From contig JAGAQJ010000006.1 of assembly GCA_017622845.1 (NCBI GenBank), positions 29,167 to 93,166 of the forward strand: 64,000 nt of DNA, in the 5' to 3' direction. The position numbers were made by a program, and so were the translations under genes. The notes under the pieces were generated by a model. It saw only the letters and a program-made list of their open reading frames with translations. It was not told where the DNA came from and did no database searches. This DNA comes from Lachnospiraceae bacterium (GTDB lineage: Bacteria; Bacillota; Clostridia; Lachnospirales; Lachnospiraceae). Of the stretch, positions 10,376-17,985 are shown one piece after another (positions within the stretch are counted from its first letter, which is position 1; every line of letters starts with the position of its first letter).

Positions 10376-10414
10376 GGATATTGTAATAGGACGAAGGGCG
10401 GCTGTTACCCTTTC

Positions 10415-10443
10415 TTGAATATATATACATATTATGATATAAT
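10415..10443 (+). promoter_or_regulatory. Promoter of the toxin-antitoxin pair
   Basis: TTGAAT at 10415-10420 and a perfect TATAAT at 10438-10443 are separated by 17 bp, about 30 bases before the antitoxin start. The AT-rich spacer (ATATATATACATATTATGA) is a plausible site for autorepression by the antitoxin-toxin complex, as is usual for Phd/YefM modules. Confidence 0.7.
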
Positions 10444-10473
10444 GTGACTATATCAATGTCAGGAGGGACACAT

Positions 10474-10755
10474 ATGGAGGCAATCAGACCATCTTCAGAT
10501 TTAAGAAATCATTATAGCGAAATATCCAAGCAATGCCATGAAGAAAGGACCCCGGTCATCATTACAGTCAATGGGCATGGTGATACTGCAATATTGGGAT
10601 TACAGGACTATTACCAGATGAAATCAGAACTTGAATTGTTACGGACATTAGCAGAAGCGGAAGAAGATGCTGTTAATGGCAGAGTGGCACCAATGCAAGA
10701 TACATTTGATGATATACGTAAGTCGCTTTTAGAGAGGAAATCTGATGAAGTATAG
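10474..10755 (+). CDS. Phd/YefM-family antitoxin
   Basis: The ATG at 10474 follows AGGAGGG at 10461-10467; an in-frame GTG at 10444 overlaps the -10 box and is rejected. The 93-residue product begins with the Phd/YefM layout: a short strand, then LRNHYSEISKQCHEERTPVI, then ITVNGHGDTAILGLQDYYQM. This is the DNA-binding dimer domain. The C-terminal part (EEDAVNGRVAPMQDTFDDI) is the flexible toxin-wrapping segment. It would neutralise the toxin encoded just downstream and repress the promoter at 10415. The stop lies 11 bp inside the toxin gene. Confidence 0.85.
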   Translation: MEAIRPSSDLRNHYSEISKQCHEERTPVIITVNGHGDTAILGLQDYYQMKSELELLRTLAEAEEDAVNGRVAPMQDTFDDIRKSLLERKSDEV

Positions 10756-11056
10756 GATTATCAGAACGAATAAGGCGGATGAGCAGTTAAGAGAAATCAT
10801 CTTTTATATTGCTGATGATTCGGGAAGCATTGACATAGCGTTGGGTGATTTGGATAAGATTGAAACTGCCATAAATCGTTTAGGGGAGTTTCCTATGTCC
10901 GGAACTGTTCCAAGGTACTCGATTTTGCGAAAACAAGGCTATAGAGTTCTCATAGCAGAAAAACATCTGATATTTTATAAAGTGAATGAGTGCGAAAAGG
11001 CTGTTACCATATATGCGGTTGTGGATGGCAGGCGAGAATATAGAAATTTGCTGTAG
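10745..11056 (+). CDS. RelE/ParE-family toxin
   Basis: The 103-residue protein starts MKYRIIRTNKADEQLREIIFYIADD, the typical first strand and helix pair of the RelE/ParE fold, followed by an RLGEFP-like turn and the strands YRVLIAEKHLIFYKV and AVTIYAVVDGRREYRNLL. The C-terminal basic segment DGRREYRN holds the residues usually needed for activity. Whether it cuts ribosome-bound mRNA (RelE) or inhibits gyrase (ParE) cannot be settled by eye; the helical N-terminus and the ending favour the ParE side. It overlaps the antitoxin gene by 11 bp, so translation is coupled. The pair interrupts the glycan cluster. Confidence 0.83.
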   Translation: MKYRIIRTNKADEQLREIIFYIADDSGSIDIALGDLDKIETAINRLGEFPMSGTVPRYSILRKQGYRVLIAEKHLIFYKVNECEKAVTIYAVVDGRREYRNLL

Positions 11057-11346
11057 GTAACAGTTCAGCCATGCAATTGGTTTCAAGCAGAACGAAGGGA
11101 GACAGTCATATGTCGGGACAGGCAATTGGACTCCGAATGCGAATTTTCTAATGGGTGATGTGTTACTGCTGTAGAATGATTTGTGATAAAGAGGTTTACC
11201 TGTTAAAAAGATTGTGTTATTATGTAAAATAATATGTAGCGATTCAGCAGATATGGAATCGTAACCGGATATCAGGCATAAAAGCGATTATTTTTAGAAA
11301 TAAATAACTAAGAAAAGAAACACGGTACTCAAGGCTGAACTGTTAC
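11057..11346. repeat. 290-bp non-coding segment bounded by perfect 14-bp inverted repeats
   Basis: GTAACAGTTCAGCC at 11057-11070 begins one base after the toxin stop, and its exact reverse complement GGCTGAACTGTTAC is at 11333-11346. Neither arm extends further. I see no credible gene inside. The segment carries a promoter at 11195-11223. A small non-autonomous element or a flanking scar of the toxin-antitoxin insertion are both possible. Confidence 0.45.
11195..11223 (+). promoter_or_regulatory. Promoter upstream of the GT-C gene
   Basis: TTTACC at 11195-11200 and TATTAT at 11218-11223 are exactly 17 bp apart. It would restart transcription of the glycan operon downstream of the toxin-antitoxin insertion, with a leader of about 180 bases. 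Confidence 0.5.
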
Positions 11347-11408
11347 GAAAAGTACGGAAGCGATATGCAGAAAAATGACAAAGAAATCATCAAAGGAAGC
11401 ATGGATAT

Positions 11409-12995
11409 ATGAAATTAATACAAAAAATCCGTCTGCCGGAGTGGATAACCGCCGGTGCGGCATTGATTTATTATTGGATTATGGCATTGTATAAGCTCAC
11501 AGAAGCTCCGATATGGCAGGACGAGGCGATGGAGTTTTACTGCTCGATTCCTGTGAAAGGGGCTATCCGCGGTGTCACGGAGTATGCGACGATGTATGAG
11601 CGCATGGCGCATATTCAGCAGCAGCCGCCGTTGTACAACTGGGTGATGTGCCTATGGCTTCAGGTGAGCCACGGGGAATGGTGGTATCGTCTATCCAGCG
11701 TGGTGTTTGGCTTTGTTGCGGCAGTTGGACTTTACATGGTAATACGAAAATTATGCAACCGCTATTTAGCGGCTTTTTGTGTTGTTATCTATTCGAGCAT
11801 CTATATTCTGATGTATTATATGAAAGAAGCATCAGAATATTCCCTGCTGATTATGCTTCTGTTTTGGACTATTTATTTATATCTCAATATATTGGAAAAG
11901 ATAACAGTAAAAAGGGCAATCGGCTTTACGCTGTTGTGTGTTGCAGATGTTTACACGCATTATGGCGCAGCTTTTGTCATTGTGCCTATGGCGGTTCAGC
12001 TCTTGATTTACTATGCAGGAAGGAAAGAGTGGAAGGCTTTTTGGGCAGCGTTTATTTCATCAGCGATTGCAGTGGTTGGCGCAGGGATTCCCCTGGTGGT
12101 GCTGTTTTTGATTCCGCAGTCGGCTAATCCGGTGTCTACGATGGGTGTGGATAAGCCAATCGAAATTACAGGCAACAATATTATTCTTGATTTTTTTGAC
12201 AGTATGATGTGGGTGCTTCGCTGGTGCATGCTTGATTATGACAGGGATTGGGATAAGCTGACATGGGCGATATGGATTATTTTATTTCTTTTGATTATAG
12301 CTGCTGTCTGGTGTTACCGCTGTACAAAACGTAAGGAAGTTAAGATGTTTATCCGCTGCAACATCGGTATTTACCTGATTTATTATGTGCTGACCACATT
12401 AAATATCTATGCATACGGCTGGTTTGGAAACCGGTATAATCTTTTCATCTTTCCGGTGTGGTTTGTCCTGATTGCCGTGATATTGTATGAATTTCTGCAG
12501 GTTTTAAGGGAAAATAAGAGGGCGTGGATAAGAAAAATACAACCTGTTATGAAATATGCTGTTATCGCTGCAATGGTGCTGTTTTGCTGCTATGGCGTAA
12601 AGCGGATTCACAATCATTGGGCGAAGATGGACCTAAGGACGGTGGTAGCTGCATGGTATGACGAAGAAGGCTATGAGATACCGACTTATGTAAATTTCCA
12701 CCAGAGATATCCGTTTGTGTATTATCTGACGCTTGATGAGGAGTATGACGAGCAGAAATGGGAGCATATATATTGCAGTCAAAATCTGGAATCGCTGGAT
12801 TATTCGGACGAGGAGTGGCTGGAATTTTTGCAGACAGAGGTTTATCCCGAAGGGCTGCCCGGGAAGCTGTATGTCGTATCCGGACAGCTTGATACGATTG
12901 CAAGTGCACTGCAGGATTATGGGTATCAGGTAGAGCCGGTCGTGGACACGACAGCAAAGCTGTTCCTGCTGACGGCACCTGACAATGTGGAGTAA
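11409..12995 (+). CDS. GT-C fold membrane glycosyltransferase (PMT/ArnT-like)
   Basis: The 528-residue polytopic protein begins with a short basic segment and a first helix, followed by the acidic external motif APIWQDEAMEFYCS (near 11500-11545). The DE pair in that loop is typical of GT-C enzymes, which take a sugar from a polyprenyl-phosphate carrier. QQQPPLYNWVMCLWL, directly after, is the usual amphipathic stretch. About ten further helices follow, then a soluble outer domain of about 120 residues. It probably adds a sugar to the glycan outside the membrane. It sits upstream of a fucosyltransferase with a 24-bp gap. Confidence 0.75.
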   Translation: MKLIQKIRLPEWITAGAALIYYWIMALYKLTEAPIWQDEAMEFYCSIPVKGAIRGVTEYATMYERMAHIQQQPPLYNWVMCLWLQVSHGEWWYRLSSVVFGFVAAVGLYMVIRKLCNRYLAAFCVVIYSSIYILMYYMKEASEYSLLIMLLFWTIYLYLNILEKITVKRAIGFTLLCVADVYTHYGAAFVIVPMAVQLLIYYAGRKEWKAFWAAFISSAIAVVGAGIPLVVLFLIPQSANPVSTMGVDKPIEITGNNIILDFFDSMMWVLRWCMLDYDRDWDKLTWAIWIILFLLIIAAVWCYRCTKRKEVKMFIRCNIGIYLIYYVLTTLNIYAYGWFGNRYNLFIFPVWFVLIAVILYEFLQVLRENKRAWIRKIQPVMKYAVIAAMVLFCCYGVKRIHNHWAKMDLRTVVAAWYDEEGYEIPTYVNFHQRYPFVYYLTLDEEYDEQKWEHIYCSQNLESLDYSDEEWLEFLQTEVYPEGLPGKLYVVSGQLDTIASALQDYGYQVEPVVDTTAKLFLLTAPDNVE

Positions 12996-13019
12996 TGGGA
13001 AGCAGGATAGGAGATTGAA

Positions 13020-13916
13020 ATGATTATCATACATGTAATGGGTGGTCTTGGCAATCAGCTGTATCAATATGCCCTTTCAGAAAAATTAAAGTCACTTGGA
13101 AAAACAGTGAAGCTTGACCTGTACGCATACAGACAGGCACAGGGAGAGGAACGAGAGTGGCGCGAGCTGGAGCTTGCGTGGCTGGAGGGACCGGAATACG
13201 AGGTCTGTACCATGCAGGAGCGCACAGACTTTTTAGATAACAGCATGAAGCTGCCCGACAGGGTGCGGCGGAAGCTTTTCGGACGGAAGAACCGTACTGT
13301 TGAGGAGACAAAGGACTATATGCCTGAGCTTTATGAGATGGACGATGTGTACTTATATGGCTTTTGGGGCTGTGACAGGTACTATGTGGATATTCTGCCG
13401 CTTTTGCAGGAAAAGATACGGTTTCCAAAGAGCAGCAATCCGCTCAATGAACGCACAATTGCCCACATGGAGCAGGAGCAGTCGGTCAGTATTCATATCC
13501 GCAGGAAGGATTATCTGACGGTGGCTGACGGCAGGCGCTATATGGGCATCTGCACCGATGCATATTATGCGAGTGCTGTTCATTACATTAGAAATCATAT
13601 TGAAAATCCGGTCTTTTACATTTTTTCGGATGATATTGCTTATGCAAGGGCACATTTTGCAGATGAAAACATGCATATCGTTGACTGGAATACAGGCAGG
13701 GAAAGCATGTATGATATGGAGTTGATGAGCCGGTGCAAATATAATATCTGTGCAAACAGCACCTTCAGCATATGGGGAGCGCGCCTGAACCGATATCCGC
13801 GTAAGCTGATGATTCGTCCGCTGCATCATGATAATTATGAAACAACATCTGTTATGGAAATAAAAAGAAACTGGCAGGATTGGATTTTGATGGATTCCGA
13901 TGGAAAGGTATTGTAA
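13020..13916 (+). CDS. GT11-family glycosyltransferase, probable alpha-1,2-fucosyltransferase
   Basis: The 298-residue cytoplasmic enzyme begins MIIIHVMGGLGNQLYQYAL, the GT11 opening with the GNQL donor-site loop. The second hallmark is SIHIRRKDYL (near 13490-13520), matching the H-x-R-R-x-D motif that contacts the GDP of GDP-fucose. Next come VFYIFSDDI and DMELMSRCKYNICANSTFSIWGA, the last conserved block. The length is normal. The start ATG at 13020 follows a GATAGGAG site. It would transfer L-fucose, or a related deoxy sugar, from GDP to a galactose-like acceptor. It is one of three GT11-like genes in the window; the gene after it begins within 6 bp. Confidence 0.85.
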   Translation: MIIIHVMGGLGNQLYQYALSEKLKSLGKTVKLDLYAYRQAQGEEREWRELELAWLEGPEYEVCTMQERTDFLDNSMKLPDRVRRKLFGRKNRTVEETKDYMPELYEMDDVYLYGFWGCDRYYVDILPLLQEKIRFPKSSNPLNERTIAHMEQEQSVSIHIRRKDYLTVADGRRYMGICTDAYYASAVHYIRNHIENPVFYIFSDDIAYARAHFADENMHIVDWNTGRESMYDMELMSRCKYNICANSTFSIWGARLNRYPRKLMIRPLHHDNYETTSVMEIKRNWQDWILMDSDGKVL

Positions 13917-13922
13917 CATTTG

Positions 13923-14933
13923 ATGAAGGATTTAATTTCAATAATCGTTCCGGTTTACAATGTAGAAAAATATTTGGAACGATGCATGAATTCCATATTG
14001 ACACAAACCTATACACGGCTTGAAATTATATTGGTTGATGACGGCTCAACAGACGGCTCGGCACAGCAGTGTGACCTGTATGCGGAAAAGGATAGCAGAG
14101 TCAAGGTCGTCCATAAGGAGAACGGCGGTCTGTCCGATGCCAGAAATGCGGGTCTTGCAGTGGCGACAGGGACTTATATCGGGTATGTAGACAGCGATGA
14201 CTGGATTGAACCGGATATGTATGAGCGGATGTATCAGGCATGTGCAGAGCATCAGGCACAGCTTGCAGTCTGCCGTTATGCGCAGGAATATCAGGATAAA
14301 ACCGTTTATGGAGGAGACGGAGAAGTGGTTCCGCTTTCCAGGGATGAATTGCTCCGTATCTATATCAGCGGTCATGAAGATTATGTGATTTATAATTCTG
14401 TGTGGAGCAAGCTTTTCCACCGCGATCTGGTAGAAGGAGTCTTGTTCCCGAAGGGACGAAATTCCGAGGATATCATGTATACGACAAGAGCGTTCTGCAA
14501 GCTTGACAAGGCTGTTTATCTTGACGCCTGTCTGTATCATTATGTGCTTGACCGTGAGGGAAGCATTATGAACGTGGGACGCGGTGAGCGTATGTTTCGC
14601 GATGAAATTCCCTTTTGGAGAGAGCACATTGCATGTATCAGAGAGCAGGTGTCAGAGCAGATGGGAGATTTGGCGGCGTATTATTTTTATCGAAGACTGC
14701 TGTTTTATTATGTTGATATGCGAAATGCAGGAGATACTGGCAGGTCTTATGCGAAGCGGCTTGTATCTGAGATTCGGTCGGATAAGACTGAAATTGTACG
14801 CATTTATGGCAGTGGAATGGTATCAAAGGGGGACAGGGCGCGAATGAAGCTTTTTTTGTTTTGTCCGTCCGCATATGCGCTTTTGGTGAGGCTGTATGAA
14901 CGGCTTGTGATTCCGCTGAGGCAAGTATCCTGA
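13923..14933 (+). CDS. GT2-family glycosyltransferase
   Basis: The 336-residue soluble enzyme has the GT-A opening LISIIVPVYNVEKYLERCM, the donor-site DDGSTDGSA, HKENGGLSDARNAGL, and the metal-binding DSDDW (near 14190), all at usual spacing. The ATG at 13923 is preferred to a TTG one codon earlier. The C-terminal half, rich in helices and aromatic residues, would define the acceptor. It follows the fucosyltransferase with a 6-bp gap. The sugar transferred cannot be predicted. Confidence 0.87.
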   Translation: MKDLISIIVPVYNVEKYLERCMNSILTQTYTRLEIILVDDGSTDGSAQQCDLYAEKDSRVKVVHKENGGLSDARNAGLAVATGTYIGYVDSDDWIEPDMYERMYQACAEHQAQLAVCRYAQEYQDKTVYGGDGEVVPLSRDELLRIYISGHEDYVIYNSVWSKLFHRDLVEGVLFPKGRNSEDIMYTTRAFCKLDKAVYLDACLYHYVLDREGSIMNVGRGERMFRDEIPFWREHIACIREQVSEQMGDLAAYYFYRRLLFYYVDMRNAGDTGRSYAKRLVSEIRSDKTEIVRIYGSGMVSKGDRARMKLFLFCPSAYALLVRLYERLVIPLRQVS

Positions 14934-15000
14934 ATAATAAGCTGCTGACACCTTGGCTTGTCCAAACGGTCAGTACACCAGATTCATAAGAGGAGCAGCT

Positions 15001-16464
15001 ATGCTTTTTAATTCGTATTTATTTATTTTTGTATTTTTTCCGCTTGTTCTATTGGGATATTACGGACTGCAGCATTTTGGGCAGAAAAAGCCTGCCATAG
15101 GCTTTCTTGTCATGATGTCCATGTGGTTTTACGGAAATGACAATATCGAGTATCTGTTTATCCTGATGGCAAGCATTGTCCTGAACTATCTGATTGTAGA
15201 AGGAATGGATAGGCTGGGGAAGCAAACTGCAAGATTTTGCCTTTTTCTGACAGGACTTGCAGTGAACCTCGGAATCCTGTTTTATTTTAAATATTATGAC
15301 TTTTTTATTGAAAATGTAAATAGCGCGCTGAAGACGGATTTTGCACTGCTTCATCTGATGCTTCCGCTTGGAATCAGCTTCTATACATTCCAGCAGCTTT
15401 CCTATGTGATTGATTCCTATCGCCGTGACAGTGAGAAATACGGACTTTTGGAGTATGCAGCGTATGTATCGTTCTTTCCGCAATTGATTGCAGGACCGAT
15501 TGTGTACCATGATGAACTGATACCGCAGCTTCGCAGGGAGCAGAACCATCACTTTCGGTTTGAGAATGCCAGCAGGGGAATTTACGCCTTTGCACTGGGA
15601 CTTGCCAAAAAGGTCCTGATAGCAGATACCTTTTCGAAGGTGGTTATTATCGGATATGACAATATCGGGGAGCTGAACACAATCAGCGTTTTGGTTGTGA
15701 TGGTGTGCTATTCGCTGCAGATTTACTTTGATTTCAGCGGATATTGCGACATGGCGTATGGAATCGGCTATTTGTTTAATGTAAAGCTTCCGATTAACTT
15801 TAACTCACCGTATAAGGCAGCCTCTATCGTTGAGTTTTGGGACCGCTGGCATATGACGCTGACGCGTTTTTTTACGAAATATATTTATATTCCGCTTGGC
15901 GGCAGCAGACGTGGAAAGGTCCGGACTTATATCAATGTGATGTTTGTATTTTTGGTCAGCGGTATTTGGCATGGAGCGAACTGGACCTTTATTCTGTGGG
16001 GCGTGATAAACGGCATTGGAAATGTGCTGACAAAGCTTTTGGGACGCTTCTTCCGCTGGGTTCCGCGGACGGTGGGCGTTATCGTAACTTTTTGCTTTAC
16101 GACTTTTGCATGGAGTCTTTTTCGGGCAGATTCTATCAGACAGGCGAGGCAGCTTTGGGGGCAGCTTGGAAACTTTGGCGATGGTACCATCTATGCACCG
16201 ATAACGGAGACGGTAAATGACTTAATAGAAGTAAAAATAATCAGCAGACTGGCAGGCGGCAGTATCATGGAAAGTTGTCCGTGGCTGCCTTTAACCGCGT
16301 TTATGGTTCTGGTGCTGCTTGCCTGCTTTTTCCTCAAGAACACACAGGAAAAGGCTGCTGACAACAGCTATGGCAATAAAAGAATTGTATGGATTGTGGT
16401 TTTGATGCTTTGGAGTATCTTATCCCTGTCAGATGTCAGCGAATTTTTGTATTTTAATTTCTGA
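15001..16464 (+). CDS. MBOAT-family O-acyltransferase (DltB/AlgI-like)
   Basis: The ATG at 15001 follows AGGAG at 14991-14995; earlier in-frame codons lack a ribosome site and would add a hydrophilic extension. The 487-residue protein has about ten membrane helices. It carries the MBOAT signatures SFFPQLIAGPIV (near 15470-15500) and SGIWHGANWTFILWG (near 15957-16000), the latter with the invariant His. Such proteins pass acetyl groups across the membrane for O-acetylation of exported glycans, as AlgI does for alginate and DltB for D-alanine on teichoic acid. The next gene encodes an SGNH-like partner, the expected second half of such a system. Confidence 0.88.
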   Translation: MLFNSYLFIFVFFPLVLLGYYGLQHFGQKKPAIGFLVMMSMWFYGNDNIEYLFILMASIVLNYLIVEGMDRLGKQTARFCLFLTGLAVNLGILFYFKYYDFFIENVNSALKTDFALLHLMLPLGISFYTFQQLSYVIDSYRRDSEKYGLLEYAAYVSFFPQLIAGPIVYHDELIPQLRREQNHHFRFENASRGIYAFALGLAKKVLIADTFSKVVIIGYDNIGELNTISVLVVMVCYSLQIYFDFSGYCDMAYGIGYLFNVKLPINFNSPYKAASIVEFWDRWHMTLTRFFTKYIYIPLGGSRRGKVRTYINVMFVFLVSGIWHGANWTFILWGVINGIGNVLTKLLGRFFRWVPRTVGVIVTFCFTTFAWSLFRADSIRQARQLWGQLGNFGDGTIYAPITETVNDLIEVKIISRLAGGSIMESCPWLPLTAFMVLVLLACFFLKNTQEKAADNSYGNKRIVWIVVLMLWSILSLSDVSEFLYFNF

Positions 16465-16509
16465 TAAGTGTGTAAGGCAATGGGATTTTTTGATTCAGTG
16501 GAGGCAGGA

Positions 16510-17577
16510 ATGAGGCAGAAGGAGTTTGATGCCCGAAAATGGTTTATAAAATGTATATTGGCATTGCTGGGAGCTTTATTGCTTGCATTTGTGGTTTTGT
16601 GGATATTTGATCCGTATTTTCATTTTCATAAGCCCTACTCGTTTGTTTCCTATCGGCTTTATGATGAACGTTATACGAACGACGGAATATCGCGCCATTT
16701 TGAGTATGATGCCATTATCACAGGAACGTCAATGGCACAAAATTTTAAGACAAGCGAGGCGGATGCGCTGTTTGGGATTCACTCGGTAAAGGAAACCTTT
16801 TCCGGAGCTGGATATAAAGAGCTGTCACAAAACCTTGAGAGGGCGCTGCAGCGCAATCAAGACCTGAAAACTGTTATCTGGACAATGGATTTTAACTCAC
16901 TGATACGTGACAAGGATTACGACCAGTACACGGATTATCCATTGTATCTCTATGATGATAATGTCTGGAATGATGTATCTTATGTGTTTAACAAGTCTGT
17001 ATGGTATCATGGCGTGCTGCCCAATATCACAAGGACGCTGACAGGTCGGCCCAGCATGACCTTTGACGAGTATTCCTCATGGGACAAGGAGACAGGCTAT
17101 GAGTATGTGATGCAAAATTATGACCGTTGGGAAGAAAAAGCGCCAATGATTCCGGGACTGACCGCTGAAGAAAAGGAAATGGTGTATCAGAATGTCGAGC
17201 AGAATTTCGTAAAGCTTGTAAATCAATATCCGGATACGACCTTTTATGTATTCTATACGCCCTATAGTATATGCTGGTGGGATTTTATGAATCAGGAGGG
17301 AATGATGCAGATGCAGTTTGACGCAGAGCGGATTGCCACAGAGCTGCTGCTTGAGTGTCCCAACGTAAAGCTGTATCATTTTAATGACCGGTACGACATC
17401 ATTACAAATCTGGACAATTACAGAGATAAAGAGCATTATTCAGCAGAAATCAATACCAGGATTCTTGAGTGGATGGCCGCCGGACAAGGACTTGTGACAA
17501 AGGAGAATTATCAGGAGCTTTTGGAAAAAGAAAAGCAGTATTATCTGAATTATGATTATGAAAGTATATTTGAGTAG
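16510..17577 (+). CDS. Membrane-anchored SGNH-like protein, partner of the MBOAT acyltransferase
   Basis: The best start is the ATG at 16510, which has GGAGG five bases upstream; in-frame ATG 16480 and GTG 16468 lack a good site. The 355-residue product has one N-terminal membrane helix (KWFIKCILALLGALLLAFVV) and an outside domain. That domain has GTSMAQNF (near 16727-16750), which fits SGNH block I with the catalytic Ser, and DKEHYSAEIN (near 17428-17457), which fits the Asp-x-x-His of block V. AlgJ/AlgX/DltD-type proteins with this layout work with MBOAT proteins to place acyl groups on glycans. It lies 45 bp after the MBOAT gene. The overall fold assignment is inference from two motifs and context. 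Confidence 0.65.
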   Translation: MRQKEFDARKWFIKCILALLGALLLAFVVLWIFDPYFHFHKPYSFVSYRLYDERYTNDGISRHFEYDAIITGTSMAQNFKTSEADALFGIHSVKETFSGAGYKELSQNLERALQRNQDLKTVIWTMDFNSLIRDKDYDQYTDYPLYLYDDNVWNDVSYVFNKSVWYHGVLPNITRTLTGRPSMTFDEYSSWDKETGYEYVMQNYDRWEEKAPMIPGLTAEEKEMVYQNVEQNFVKLVNQYPDTTFYVFYTPYSICWWDFMNQEGMMQMQFDAERIATELLLECPNVKLYHFNDRYDIITNLDNYRDKEHYSAEINTRILEWMAAGQGLVTKENYQELLEKEKQYYLNYDYESIFE

Positions 17578-17644
17578 AAGTAATTGTTCAATACAGTACA
17601 ATGCACTTGCTGCGGAGTGCGTGAGAATGCGTAAATTGCGTTAG

Positions 17645-17684
17645 GCATCAAGCCACCACGAAGTGGTTTTTCATGACTTGATGC
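17645..17684 (+). terminator. Nested hairpin with T-run, possible terminator
   Basis: GCATCAAG at 17645-17652 pairs with CTTGATGC at 17677-17684. Inside it CCAC-CACGAA-GTGG (17653-17666) forms a smaller hairpin followed by TTTTT. It lies 68 bases after the SGNH gene and could end that operon. The inner hairpin recurs near 24493 with both strands changed, so it also belongs to the repeat described next. Confidence 0.5.
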
Positions 17685-17690
17685 TCGTAA

Positions 17691-17856
17691 CTAGTGTACT
17701 GACACGCTCATTTCCGAACTAACAGTGTTGGATATTTTGTTACTCTGCAAGGCGGAGGAATGAGGCGATGCGGTGGCATCGTCGATTGATGACAACGCAG
17801 CAGATGGCAAAATAGGCAATACTGTTAGTCTGAATATGAACGTGTCAGTACACTAG
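17691..17856. repeat. Palindromic intergenic element, copy 1
   Basis: Terminal arms of 21 bp at 17691-17711 and 17836-17856 are inverted with a single mismatch, and pairing resumes further in around ACTAACAGT/ACTGTTAGT. The arms enclose a 59-bp core at 17747-17805 that reappears at 24510-24568 with five differences. The core itself has a hairpin CGATGC-GGTG-GCATCG. I see no protein. It looks like a MITE-like element or the gene of a structured RNA. The gap 17578-17985 holds nothing else apart from a small GTAAGC/GCTTAC hairpin near 17940. Confidence 0.65.
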
Positions 17857-17985
17857 GAGGGTATGGAATCGTTACGGGTAGAAAATAATAGGTAAAGATT
17901 TGCATGATAAAAAGTACAGTCTGGGAACAGCAAAGCATGTAAGCTTAAAAAAGGCTTACAGGACATAGGAAAGGCATGGTGTAGC

